Of a stretch of DNA of 64,000 bases, positions 1-8,122 are shown in pieces; within the stretch, counting starts at the first letter, position 1, and each line of letters opens with the position of its first letter. The DNA lies in the NCBI RefSeq assembly GCF_038051945.1, contig NZ_CP150302.1, forward strand, positions 4,278,001-4,342,000, in the 5' to 3' direction. The DNA is from Paenibacillus sp. FSL H3-0469. Lineage in GTDB: Bacteria > Bacillota > Bacilli > Paenibacillales > Paenibacillaceae. Both the position numbers and the translations under genes were made by a program. The notes under the pieces are model-generated. The model saw only the letters and a program-made list of their open reading frames with translations, made no database searches and was not told the DNA's origin.

Positions 1-733
1 CTTGCACCCACATCGTAAATGGCGGCATCGACAGGCTGCCGTTCTCCTGGAATAAGGCGAGTAGCGCCGCAATATTGTATTGTTCAAAAGCCTCCACGTA
101 CCTGGTAATCAGTCCTTCGTCCACTTCATCATCGTCAGCCTGCAAGGCCTCGGACCGGAGCTGTGCCTTCGCCATGGTTGCCCGTGCCCGCTGCATTGCG
201 CTGTTCACTGCGGCCACGGTCATCTCCAGTGCCCCGGCGGTCTCGGCTGCCGACCACCGGAAGACCTCCTGCAGAATCAATACGGCACGCTGGCGGGGCG
301 GCAGCAGCTGAAGCAGTGCAATGAAGGACAGCCGGAGGGTCTCTCTGCTGACCATGATATTGCCCGGGTCATCCACATAGCCCGGAGCGGGCCAGATCCA
401 GGAATGCTGAGGCAGGCTCTCCCGAGGCTCCGTAATGGCAGCGGCCGGTTCCGAGAGATCCATCGGCAGCGCCCTTCGCTTGGCACTTCTCAGCCGGTCC
501 AGACAGACATTGGTGGCAATTCGGTACATCCAGGCCCTGCGTGAGGCCTGCTGCCTCACCTGCTCCTGGTGCTTCCAGGCCCGGATCATAGTATCCTGGA
601 CGGCATCCTCCGCCTCGAAGATAGAACCCATCATTCGGTAACAATACCCGGTTAGCTCGGAGCGCATATCCTCCAGCCCGTTCAGAGTCTCGGGGGTCGC
701 AGGGGTCTCAGGGGTCTCATAGTTATGATTCAT
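1..733 (-). CDS. ECF RNA polymerase sigma factor, SigJ-type (3' end cut by window)
   Basis: Extracytoplasmic-function sigma factor that would redirect RNA polymerase to a regulon. Region 2 lies at about residues 20-85 (GYCYRMMGSIFEAEDAVQD, then an RAW..IATNVCLDRLR stretch). Region 4 lies at about 130-190 (LPPRQRAVLILQEVF, AAVNSAMQRARA). A SnoaL/NTF2-like C-terminal domain begins near residue 205 (ITRYVEAFEQYNIAALLALF) and runs off the window, as in SigJ-type factors. The ATG at 733 follows AAGGAGAGG. The N-terminus holds a short ETPETPATPET repeat. The start lies 17 bp after the ankyrin gene stop, so it is probably the last gene of the immunity-like array. No anti-sigma factor is visible here. 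Confidence 0.9.
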   Translation of the reverse strand, partial: MNHNYETPETPATPETLNGLEDMRSELTGYCYRMMGSIFEAEDAVQDTMIRAWKHQEQVRQQASRRAWMYRIATNVCLDRLRSAKRRALPMDLSEPAAAITEPRESLPQHSWIWPAPGYVDDPGNIMVSRETLRLSFIALLQLLPPRQRAVLILQEVFRWSAAETAGALEMTVAAVNSAMQRARATMAKAQLRSEALQADDDEVDEGLITRYVEAFEQYNIAALLALFQENGSLSMPPFTMWVQ

Positions 734-750
734 TTCAGACAGCCTCTCCT

Positions 751-1839
751 TCATGATCCGTCCAGCTCTCCCTCCATGAACTGTATGAGGTAATGTTCAG
801 GCTGCTCAAGGAATTCCGGGAAGCTGCACAGATCTGCATACGTCTGATGCTCCACATCATAACAGCCGAGCTGCCCCTTCTTCTGCGGATTCCAGACCAG
901 CACCAGACCGGAATAATTGTCGATATCGGCAGACAGGCGCAGCAGCTTGCGCCGGCCAGCCTTCATCTCTATCGTGTCAGTGAAGCTGAAGAAGTCAATG
1001 TACCCGATCTCATACTCATTGGGGACCAGCGTCAGGCGCAGCTCGTCCCCGGTAAGGAATTCGACCAGTTCATCCGGCAGTTTATATTTGGCCAGCTCCG
1101 CTTTCTTGTTCGCTGCATTATGGACATCCGGCGGTTCCAGCGATTTCAGGTATTCCGCCATGCCAGTATGCTTGCTGCCGACCGCAATCGTATACGGCCG
1201 CTCACCGTCCTTCTCCGCTATCATTATGTCCGCACCGCGTTCTACCAGGAAGCGGACCATGTTCAGATTCCCCATCCGGGCAGCCACCGTCAGCGGCGTC
1301 GCCCCGTAAGGATAGACCATATCCGGCTTGTTGTAGTTGATATCCACTCCCTGATCCAGCAGATAGGTAAGGGTCTTCAGATCATGGTCCGAGGCAGCTT
1401 GCCGCAGCACGGCACCAGCATGTTGCCGGATGTCCAGACCCAGCTCATGGATCAGCGGGATATTATTCTTGTTGCCATAGTAGGCCTGTGAATAAGCGCC
1501 CGATCCTGTCCGGCTGAGCAGGTCCAGCTTCGCGCCCTGTGCAGCAAGGTAGCGGACGATATCCTCCTTGCCATAACGGACCGCCCGCAGGAAGGCCGGA
1601 TTCTGGCGGACATTCAGCTTCGCGCCATGCTCCACCAGCAGCTTCACTACCCCGGTCTGCAGGGTAATAATTGCCAGGTCTAGCGGACTGATCGTGGTAC
1701 GCTTGCTAAGCTCTAGCTCCGCTTCGATATCCCAGCCCGCAGCAATCGCAGCCTGCAAGGCCGGAACATCCCCCTGATAGATCTGCAGCGCCCGCTCCGG
1801 CAGTACCTCGAATTTCCCTATGTCCTTCAGGACAATCAT
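751..1839 (-). CDS. Ankyrin-repeat protein with SUKH-like C-terminal domain
   Basis: About 362 residues. Residues 20-235 carry several ankyrin repeats (for example TPLTVAARMGNLNMVRFLVE and ISPLDLAIITLQTGVVKLLV). The remaining 120 residues resemble a SMI1/KNR4 (SUKH) fold: LPDELVEFL at the front, a hydrophobic GLVLVWN strand and a closing FPEFLEQ helix. ATG 1839 is preferred to GTG 1845, because AAGGAGGGG sits at a proper distance only from the ATG. In polymorphic-toxin systems, ankyrin and SUKH modules both occur in immunity proteins; that role here is inferred from family and neighbours. It is probably cytoplasmic, as no signal peptide is seen. Confidence 0.8.
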   Translation of the reverse strand: MIVLKDIGKFEVLPERALQIYQGDVPALQAAIAAGWDIEAELELSKRTTISPLDLAIITLQTGVVKLLVEHGAKLNVRQNPAFLRAVRYGKEDIVRYLAAQGAKLDLLSRTGSGAYSQAYYGNKNNIPLIHELGLDIRQHAGAVLRQAASDHDLKTLTYLLDQGVDINYNKPDMVYPYGATPLTVAARMGNLNMVRFLVERGADIMIAEKDGERPYTIAVGSKHTGMAEYLKSLEPPDVHNAANKKAELAKYKLPDELVEFLTGDELRLTLVPNEYEIGYIDFFSFTDTIEMKAGRRKLLRLSADIDNYSGLVLVWNPQKKGQLGCYDVEHQTYADLCSFPEFLEQPEHYLIQFMEGELDGS

Positions 1840-1864
1840 CCGCACCCCTCCTTATTCTTCACTC

Positions 1865-2602
1865 CTAAGCATACAGCTCGCAGCCCATCGACAGAAGCCA
1901 CTCTTTCATCCTGGCAGATACCTGCCCGGCAGCCTGCTCATAGAAGACGGCTACCTCCTGCCCACCCGCCAGATTCAGGCGGATATAGCCCCCCAGCTCC
2001 CGATAGAACAGGTAGCAGACGTAAGGATTAGCAATGAAGAGATCCGGCGGATGGTCCGCCCGGTACAGGTCAGCCAGCTCCGTGAGCGCCAGCCGGCCCG
2101 CTCCCGGCGGCATCCGCAGGAAGAAATGCTCGCGGGTCCCCGTCCACGGCTCATAATAGACGCTCTCCTCCTGGCTCCGCCCATACATCCGGCGGTAGAT
2201 GCCGTCCAGGATGAGGGCATAGCCAACAGCCTCTTCCTCTTCCACGGCTGGCAGCGGGATCGCTTGAATCTGCTCCGCATAACGAGGCAGCCACAGCAGC
2301 CCGTTCACCCGGGGATGGACCGCCAGGAAATCACCGTCCACAGTGGACCCGATAGCGGTACACTCGCCGATCTGCTGCTCCGTTATAGGGCTGTCTTCAT
2401 CATGCTCCCATAACCCGTATTCGGCAAAAGGCCGCAGTACCTCCGGGTCAGGCAGCTGCACATTCATCCACCCGCGATACGTCCCTTCACCATACTGCTG
2501 TAAGAACTGGAGGTACGCTGGCGGATACAGAACGGTGTTCTCTGCTTCGAGCTGCTGCCTGTGATGCTCTGACAGCCGTTTGGGCTCAGATACGATATAC
2601 AT
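1865..2602 (-). CDS. SMI1/KNR4 (SUKH) family protein
   Basis: About 245 residues. The hallmark SUKH segment is near the front: PPAYLQFLQQYGEGTYRGW, followed by an acidic strand-rich region with a GDFLAVHP motif, typical of the family's second half. SUKH proteins are known as immunity proteins for nuclease toxins and also occur as orphans. ATG 2602 is chosen because GGGGGA precedes it by 7 bases; the upstream in-frame ATGs lack a ribosome site. It lies between the DUF4303 gene and the ankyrin gene with gaps of 25-45 bp, so co-transcription is likely. Substrate or partner is unknown. Confidence 0.8.
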   Translation of the reverse strand: MYIVSEPKRLSEHHRQQLEAENTVLYPPAYLQFLQQYGEGTYRGWMNVQLPDPEVLRPFAEYGLWEHDEDSPITEQQIGECTAIGSTVDGDFLAVHPRVNGLLWLPRYAEQIQAIPLPAVEEEEAVGYALILDGIYRRMYGRSQEESVYYEPWTGTREHFFLRMPPGAGRLALTELADLYRADHPPDLFIANPYVCYLFYRELGGYIRLNLAGGQEVAVFYEQAAGQVSARMKEWLLSMGCELYA

Positions 2603-2646
2603 TCGGCATTCCCCCGGTTTCCAGCGTGAGTTATTCATCAATAATC

Positions 2647-3207
2647 TTATTCTGCTGCTTCCGCCAGCCAGGCCTGCATCGCCGGAGATTCTGCCCGGTT
2701 CAGCCGCAGGGCAATGTCCGTATTCCCCTCATCCGGCGGCATCACCTCGGCAAGCACGCATACGTCCTCACGCGGCTGATTGAGCGCGAACAGCCCCTCA
2801 GCATCCAGCATCCGCATCGCCAGCTCCATGGCCTCCAGCCGCAGCACGAACTCATGATTCCCTGCGTCAGCCTCCAACACTGCAATGGACGGACGCGCCT
2901 GGAAGGACTGCTTGACCTCATCGAAATGCTCATCCCCGAAGCAGCAATAAGGCGAATCGGCATAAGACCATTTGATCAGCCCGGCGATCTCTGCTGCCGG
3001 CGTGCTGCCGTCCTCTGCCTGTCTGGCCGCTTCCTGCTCCAGTGCTTCCCGCGACCAGGCGGAGATGCTTGGCGCATGTCCCTCACCCGTTGTGTATAAC
3101 GTACAGTAATAATAATGCTCCCCATTCGCAAAAAGCCCGCGGAACGCCCTCCGGGCCGCCTCCGCAATCTCCGCCGCCAACCGTTCTGTTTCCTGCGCTG
3201 TATTCAT
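2647..3207 (-). CDS. DUF4303-family protein, immunity-like
   Basis: About 186 residues. The segment IKWSYADSPYCCFGDEHF, the preceding YYYCTLYTTGEGHAPSISAWS stretch and the closing acidic helices match the DUF4303 pattern, a family often found beside SUKH and toxin-immunity genes. ATG 3207 follows GAGGGAGG; the longer frame from 3237 has no ribosome site and would overlap the previous gene. It sits 29 bp from that gene. Function is unknown; an immunity role is inferred only from context. Confidence 0.75.
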   Translation of the reverse strand: MNTAQETERLAAEIAEAARRAFRGLFANGEHYYYCTLYTTGEGHAPSISAWSREALEQEAARQAEDGSTPAAEIAGLIKWSYADSPYCCFGDEHFDEVKQSFQARPSIAVLEADAGNHEFVLRLEAMELAMRMLDAEGLFALNQPREDVCVLAEVMPPDEGNTDIALRLNRAESPAMQAWLAEAAE

Positions 3208-3236
3208 GGCTGTCCTCCCTCTAACTGGCTGCTCCA

Positions 3237-3707
3237 CTAAGGAATTCTAGGAGAACGCTCATCAATCAGCTGCTCCAGGAATCCGGCGAATGTCGGGGCG
3301 TATTCCTCGATCAGATCATTCATCAGGTCATAACGCATGACCGGAAATTCTCCCTGTTCATCGGGGGAAGAGGTGTCGAAGTAATACAGCTCATCGCTAT
3401 CCGGCACGAACAGATCCATGCGATGCGGAAACCGGGCTACCCACCATTCCTCCGCCAGATTCAGCCTGTGGATATACAGCAGATCCCAGTCGGTATACTC
3501 CCTATGCTCAGGAGCAACCAGCGTCAGAATTTGCCCGTCCCCCAGGCTGGCCCCCCCATACTGGGTCAGCCACCAGCGGTAAGACGGCGGCAGCTTGAAG
3601 CCTAACTCCTCCTCGGCATCGGCAATCCAGCTCTCCTCGGCCCCATGGCCCGGAAACCACCTTATCGCGGAAGGCTTGCTCAATTTCTCGGTTAGATGCT
3701 CATACAT
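3237..3707 (-). CDS. SMI1/KNR4 (SUKH) family protein
   Basis: 156 residues, close to the usual size of a single-domain SUKH protein. The family signature is clear: EEELGFKLPPSYRWWLTQYG, then GGASLGDGQILTL, a mid-protein WVARFPHRMDLFVPDSDELYYFDT strand pair, and a C-terminal FAGFLEQLID helix. AGGGGAG precedes ATG 3707. It is the third SUKH-type protein in 3 kb on the same strand. SUKH proteins bind toxins or, in eukaryotes, signalling partners; here the partner is unknown. Confidence 0.85.
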   Translation of the reverse strand: MYEHLTEKLSKPSAIRWFPGHGAEESWIADAEEELGFKLPPSYRWWLTQYGGASLGDGQILTLVAPEHREYTDWDLLYIHRLNLAEEWWVARFPHRMDLFVPDSDELYYFDTSSPDEQGEFPVMRYDLMNDLIEEYAPTFAGFLEQLIDERSPRIP

Positions 3708-3739
3708 AGTATGCTCCCCTCTCCCCTGCTAAGGGATGA

Positions 3740-4276
3740 TTATAGATTATCAGGATGAACAGCGGCTGGTGCATCACTATTCATGCGCAGCAGGATATAC
3801 TCAATCTCCTCCAGCGGCAGCTTTAAGGTCCGGCTAACCTCATAGAGTCCGATCTCCCCGGAGAGGAGGAGGCGTGCCTGATGGATTTTCCCCTCCAGCC
3901 AGTTATTGGCCAGCATCCAGCATTTCACCCGTTCCAGCAGCTCAGCTTGGGCAGTCTTACCGGCATGCTTGGTATACTTGGCAAGGGATTCTGCCAGATA
4001 GCTGTACAGGTGAATGCCCAAGGCCTCGCGCTGCTCGTTCTTGGACATGCGCTGGTACAACTCGTAGCTTAGGCTGAGATCCAGATAGAGGGTATGATCC
4101 CCGCTGTCAAAACGTCTGAACGTTCTCCGCCCATAGCTATCAGGCAATACCCGGAACACCACAAAGATAGCATAGGGAAACTCCCATGTATTTGCCAGTT
4201 CCTCTAACGGCATCAATTCATCTCTAAGTACACCCACACAGGTTCCATGGGTATCCAGCGTAAAACCCAGTTGCAT
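3740..4276 (-). CDS. Small protein, possibly Imm44-like
   Basis: 178 residues, not firmly recognised. The middle segment TLYLDLSLSYELYQRMSKNEQREAL, followed by an amphipathic helix ending AESLAKY, has the rhythm of immunity family Imm44, but the match is weak and could be coincidence. A second helical part (about 110-165) resembles a small HTH (EVSRTLKLPLEEIEYIL). A strong GGGGGAGGGG ribosome site precedes ATG 4276. It lies 32 bp before the SUKH gene start in the same array. Function is not assigned. Confidence 0.6.
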   Translation of the reverse strand: MQLGFTLDTHGTCVGVLRDELMPLEELANTWEFPYAIFVVFRVLPDSYGRRTFRRFDSGDHTLYLDLSLSYELYQRMSKNEQREALGIHLYSYLAESLAKYTKHAGKTAQAELLERVKCWMLANNWLEGKIHQARLLLSGEIGLYEVSRTLKLPLEEIEYILLRMNSDAPAAVHPDNL

Positions 4277-4313
4277 ATTAGCACCCCTCCCCCGCGCTTA
4301 AGACATGCTTGAA

Positions 4314-4586
4314 TTATTTCCCCCTTCTATAGGCGTCTGCCAGTTGGACCAGATACCAGACGGCCGCACCGGTCAGGGCCGCGAACAACAGATTAATACA
4401 GCCGAATACAAGAAATAACTTGGCTTTGCCCGGCCCGATCCGCACAGCAGCAATAAGCTGGAGAATCGCAGGGAGCAGGAACATCAGCCAGGAGACGGTG
4501 ATCAGCTTTTCGGTCTTGAAGCTCCACCATACCGCACCGCATGATAAAGCCAGCACGCCCCAGGTACACACCAACTTCAGCGCCAT
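4314..4586 (-). CDS. Small membrane protein, three hydrophobic segments
   Basis: 90 residues. Hydrophobic segments at about 1-22 (VCTWGVLALSCGAVWW), 28-48 (SWLMFLLPAILQLIAAV) and 57-80 (LFLVFGCINLLFAALTGAAV) suggest an integral membrane protein. AAAGGGAGGGG precedes ATG 4586. No family is recognised. It sits between two unknown cytoplasmic genes of the immunity-like array. Small membrane proteins of this kind can be immunity proteins to pore-forming toxins, but nothing in the sequence proves that. Confidence 0.65.
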   Translation of the reverse strand: MALKLVCTWGVLALSCGAVWWSFKTEKLITVSWLMFLLPAILQLIAAVRIGPGKAKLFLVFGCINLLFAALTGAAVWYLVQLADAYRRGK

Positions 4587-4620
4587 CTGTTCCCCTCCCT
4601 TTCATGGATAATCCAATAGA

Positions 4621-5244
4621 TCAGCTAGGCCCTGGCTGCCTATGGATCACGAGTCCGTATTGTCTGACCATCCAGGAGTCGCTTAAATCTTCAGCCGCCG
4701 CACGGCTTATGCGTGCAGAGGGCTTCTGTTCCGCCATCGCCTCCGGGTCTTGCGCGGAGAAGCGGAGAGGCTTGGTCATTTTTTGAATAGAGCCGGTAAT
4801 TTCCTTGTACAGGGCATAGCTCAGCGGCTTGTGCTCCCGCACATCCTCATAGAGATAATACTCCCCTTGCTCATCCTGAGCATTGACTCGGTGCCCCTTA
4901 GGGCAGGAGATCATAATGCAGGGCAGCTCGTTCTCTGCCCATTGCCCGTGATAGGGAATAGAAATCCCCTCATTTCTCGCAAAAAAACCAAAGCTCTCCG
5001 TATCCGGCAGAACCGGCATCGAATAGATGAAGAAAGGGCGCACCCCGCTCTCTTTTTCCGCAGCTGTATAATATTGATAGAAGGCGCGATACGCCTCCAC
5101 CACCTGATTCTGATCATGCTCTGTATGGGTATAATTGGTTAAATAATACCGCACCTGCGTGGGCTCCAGAAGCTCTACAACTCTCTTAAGCTCCTCGGGT
5201 GTGATGAAGAAGCGCAGCTTGTAGAATCCGCTGTTTTTTAGCAT
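4621..5244 (-). CDS. Uncharacterised protein of the immunity-like array
   Basis: 207 residues, no recognised domain. Visible features are an N-terminal helix (FFITPEELKRVVELLEPT), aromatic-rich strands (YYLTNYTHTEHDQ, FFIYSMPVLPDTESFGFFAR) and a lysine/arginine-rich C-terminus. No signal peptide or membrane helix is seen. The ATG at 5244 lies 6 bp from the upstream gene's stop, so translation is likely coupled; the ribosome site (AGAAGAAG) is weak. Context suggests a relative of immunity proteins, but no function is assigned. Confidence 0.6.
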   Translation of the reverse strand: MLKNSGFYKLRFFITPEELKRVVELLEPTQVRYYLTNYTHTEHDQNQVVEAYRAFYQYYTAAEKESGVRPFFIYSMPVLPDTESFGFFARNEGISIPYHGQWAENELPCIMISCPKGHRVNAQDEQGEYYLYEDVREHKPLSYALYKEITGSIQKMTKPLRFSAQDPEAMAEQKPSARISRAAAEDLSDSWMVRQYGLVIHRQPGPS

Positions 5245-5250
5245 CTTCTT

Positions 5251-5823
5251 CTACCATTCATACGTAACAAAGCGCGCTCTGAGCGTCTCTTCATACGGTA
5301 ACCATTCCGCATCGCTCCATAGAGACATTCCAGTAATTTCAGACAGCCGTTTCACCGCTTGCTCCGGGCCCGTAAGGCTGATGAATGCGCCGAAGCTCTC
5401 CTCCTCCGCTTGCATCCCGAGCACCCGCTGGATATATTCGTCAGCTATACGCTCTTCCCGCAGCTGTTCAATTTCCTCCCGGGTCCACGGCTCACAGAAG
5501 ATTCGTTCGGCCTGGATCTCCCCCTGCTCAAAGAACGACAGCTCGAAGATCTCCTCATTCATATATGCCACCGTCATCACCGGCTCCTGTAGCAGCCCGG
5601 ACAACGTTCTGCCTGCCTTTTTCACCGTACCCCATACGAAATAATCGTGAAGCACGCTGATCCAGCCCTCATTACTTTGGCTTACATAGATAACGGCCTT
5701 ACGCTCCGGTGTGTCAGGATAACCCAGTACTTTGCCATGCTTGCCGGTCAGCTCCTGTAAGGCTTTCAGGGTCTTTTCCAGGTCACCTGACTTGATATGC
5801 AGATTTGCAAACGATCTTCCCAC
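5251..5823 (-). CDS. Uncharacterised protein, first gene of the array
   Basis: About 190 residues from a GTG at 5823. An ATG at 5892 would give 213 residues but has no ribosome site, whereas AAAGGAGG stands 10 bases before the GTG. The protein then begins GRSFANLHIKSGDLEK, a likely first strand and helix. It looks like a two-part alpha/beta protein: a SQSNEGWISVLHDYFVW segment in the first half and SFGAFISLTG in the second. No known family is recognised. It is the promoter-proximal gene of nine minus-strand genes and is divergent from the pentapeptide gene. Confidence 0.6.
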   Translation of the reverse strand: MGRSFANLHIKSGDLEKTLKALQELTGKHGKVLGYPDTPERKAVIYVSQSNEGWISVLHDYFVWGTVKKAGRTLSGLLQEPVMTVAYMNEEIFELSFFEQGEIQAERIFCEPWTREEIEQLREERIADEYIQRVLGMQAEEESFGAFISLTGPEQAVKRLSEITGMSLWSDAEWLPYEETLRARFVTYEW

Positions 5824-5926
5824 GGGTGGATGGCCTCCTTTAATGGCTTGTCTATAGTGACTTGGCATACTAACATATAAACTAGATTTCATTTATTTTA
5901 CCAAATTAATGTAAGGAGGGGCTACC

Positions 5927-6556
5927 TTGAATAAGAAATTCCTCTTGGCCAGATGGCAGGACGACCAGCTCTCTGAAGTGAACCGCCGTCTAGCCGCGAT
6001 TTCAGGTAAACATAATCTCCATCAAAAGGACCGTTCCTTTCCCATCTCCCCTTATGGATTGACGGAAACAGGACTCAAGGATTACCGGGGAGTTACTCTG
6101 ACCGAGAGCATACAGTACCTCACTCTACAGGATATTGATTTCTCTTACTCACGCTTCGAGGATGCGGCAAGCCCCAACACCTCAACGCTCACCCGTTGTT
6201 GCCTGGACGGTGTAAGACTGGACAACAGATTCGTGACCCATACCTTCAATCACTGTTCCTTCCGGGGAGCGAAGCTGAATGGCGCCAGACTCAGCAAGTC
6301 GTTCCAGGATTGTGATTTCACAGGCTGCAACTTAAGCAAAGTGATCGCAAATGATGTGTCCTTCACCCGCTGCCGCTTTGATGACGCCAACTTCCGCAGT
6401 GCCTTATTGTTGTATTGCCGGTTCGAGGAATGCAGCTTTGAGGGGGCGCTGTTTCAAAACGGCTCAATCGCCGGAAGCCGCTTTGCGGGAGAGGCCCGCT
6501 TGCTCCCTGAGTGGGGGAATACGATACAGGATCATGGTGAACTACCATCCACCTAA
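5927..6556 (+). CDS. Pentapeptide-repeat protein, C-terminal end altered by IS insertion
   Basis: 209 residues from TTG 5927, preceded by AAGGAGGGG. Residues 60-195 are pentapeptide-like repeats (IDFSYSRFEDA, FRGAKLNGARL, CDFTGCNLS, DDANFRSALL, CSFEGALF), predicting a right-handed quadrilateral beta-helix. Such proteins include DNA-mimics protecting gyrase and fluoroquinolone-resistance factors, but most have no known role. The last five residues (ELPST) and the stop come from the right end of the neighbouring IS200/IS605 element. The original end can be rebuilt as DHVKFED followed by TGA at 8272-8274, about 208 residues, so the fold is probably intact. Confidence 0.85.
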   Translation: MNKKFLLARWQDDQLSEVNRRLAAISGKHNLHQKDRSFPISPYGLTETGLKDYRGVTLTESIQYLTLQDIDFSYSRFEDAASPNTSTLTRCCLDGVRLDNRFVTHTFNHCSFRGAKLNGARLSKSFQDCDFTGCNLSKVIANDVSFTRCRFDDANFRSALLLYCRFEECSFEGALFQNGSIAGSRFAGEARLLPEWGNTIQDHGELPST

Positions 6557-6690
6557 GAGGTGGCGGCTTCTTGGTCAATGAAGCTACTGCTCCAAGTTTA
6601 CCCAAGCTCAAAGGCTAGTCCCTAGCCCAATCATTGCAATATCACATGGCTAGTTTCAGTAGGTTTTGAGCAGCGTTTACATCCCGATCA
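6537..6690 (-). ncRNA. Putative omega (right-end) RNA of the IS605 element
   Basis: TnpB proteins use a guide RNA made from the end of tnpB and the right end of the element, with the guide lying just outside the border. Here the right end has the expected hairpins: GGGCTAGGGACTAGCC at about 6615-6630 and CCACCTCTTAGGTGG near the border. The guide would read 6536 downward (CATGATCCTG...), that is, into the pentapeptide gene. The limits are approximate and expression is inferred; the partner TnpB is frameshifted. Confidence 0.45.
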
Positions 6691-7714
6691 TGATGCGCGT
6701 TACATTCTGGACAAGTCCACTCTCGCAAGGCGAGATTCTTCACCTCTGCGTTCTTATAACCGCAACAGGAGCAAAGCTGACTGCTTGCATAGTGCTTAGG
6801 GGCAATAATCAGTTCTCTGCCATACCATTGAGCCTTATATTCAAGCATCGAACGGAACATACTCCAAGATACCTCACTAATCGCTTTTGCAAGTTTGTGA
6901 TTCTGCATCATATTCTTTACACGTAAGTCTTCCATCACGATAACTTGGTTTTCGTTTATCATTTTGGCAGACGTTTTATGCAAGAAGTCTTTACGCTGAT
7001 TCGCTATTTTTTCATGGTGCTTGGCAACTTTCAGCCTAGCCTTATGACGGTTATGGCTTCCCTTCTTCTTCCGCGATACATCCTTTTGCAGCTTCGCTAA
7101 TCGCTTTTCAGACGTACGCAAGTATTTAGGATTGGATATGATTTCGCCATTTGAAGTAATAGCAAAGTCTTTCAGCCCAAGATCAACGCCAATCTTCGTA
7201 TGCATGTTGGGCAACTGGACGATATCCGTTTCAACCAATACGGAAGCATAATACTTTCCCGTTGGTGTTTTTGAAATCGTGCATGATTTGATCAGCTCCA
7301 CGAATGGGCGGTGCAGCTTGATTTTGATACCCGTTTTTAGCTTTGGAATCTTGAGATATCCATCCTCTATAGCCACTGTTCCCTTTTGGTTATTCGTTGT
7401 GAAGCTATGATTATTCGTCTTCTTGCTCTTGAATTTAGGAAGTCCCGTTTTCTTATCCCGAAAAAATTCTTATACGCCTTGTCTAAATTTAGTTGTGTAT
7501 TCGCTAAGGCAAGGCTATCGACTTCTTTCAGCCAGTCGAATTCCTTTTTGTATTGTGCGGGTGTATTCCTCAGCATCGTTTCCGTTTGCTTGTAATGTTC
7601 AATTTTATCTGCAAGCATTCTGTTGTAGATGAAGCGAACGCATCCGAACACTTTAGCGAAGTAGTGTTGTTGCCCATGGCTTGGATAGATACGGTATTTG
7701 TAGGCTTTCAGCAA
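6642..7714 (-). pseudogene. tnpB: tnpB, RNA-guided nuclease of IS605 family, frameshifted
   Basis: Starts at TTG 7714 (MLKAYKYRIYP, the usual TnpB beginning), 6 bp after the tnpA stop. Frame one stays TnpB-like to AYKNFF, then goes out of frame at a run of six A (7461-7466, plus strand). Restoring one base gives FFRDKKTGLPKFKSKKTNNH and continues into the second frame (6642-7376). The second part holds the RuvC acidic residues (IGVDLGLKDF, VIVMEDLRV, HDRDVNAAQN) and a four-cysteine zinc ribbon (CSCCG...CPEC). About 357 residues if repaired. A sequencing error in the homopolymer cannot be excluded. Confidence 0.85.
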
Positions 7715-7720
7715 TGGCGA

Positions 7721-8122
7721 TCACCCTCTCACACCTTGGTTTTCGATGTATTTTTGAATAACGTCTATTGGCGCTCCACCCGTTGTAAGCAAGCAATAGG
7801 AGCGTGACCAAAAAGCCTCTTTCCAAAGTGATTTTCGGAGGGTAGGAAACTCCTTTTTGATCAGCCTAGATGATGCACTCTTATAAGCGTTGAGAAATTT
7901 AGAAATGTCGGTATTAGGATGAGTTTTCATTAGAATATGAACGTGATCCCTGTCATGATTCCATTCCTGCAAAGTCACATTGTAAGTAGGCTGAATGTAT
8001 GCAAATATCTCTTTCAGACGTTCGGATATTGGATCTGTAATGACTTTCCTACGATACTTGATGACTAGAATAAGGTGGAAGTGAAGGGAGAACACTGAAT
8101 GGTTATTCGAGTCTAATTCCAT
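7721..8122 (-). CDS. tnpA: IS200-like Y1 transposase TnpA
   Basis: About 133 residues from ATG 8122; a longer frame to 8143 begins with TTG and has no better ribosome site. It has the HUH motif HVH at residues 60-62 and the catalytic tyrosine at about 125 in KYIENQG. Length and sequence match single-strand transposases of the IS200/IS605 family, which cut and rejoin hairpin ends. It appears intact, so the element could still move if its ends are functional, even with tnpB broken. Confidence 0.95.
   Translation of the reverse strand: MELDSNNHSVFSLHFHLILVIKYRRKVITDPISERLKEIFAYIQPTYNVTLQEWNHDRDHVHILMKTHPNTDISKFLNAYKSASSRLIKKEFPTLRKSLWKEAFWSRSYCLLTTGGAPIDVIQKYIENQGVRG

Noticed and set aside
369..644. 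Open frame opposite or within the sigma-factor gene
   Set aside because: Shadow of the sigma factor in another frame; no family match and no ribosome site.
7367..7714. tnpB as two separate genes or a programmed frameshift
   Set aside because: The two frames join exactly into one TnpB by adding one base at a homopolymer, and no slippery heptamer with a stimulating structure is evident. A disabling mutation or a sequencing error is simpler.
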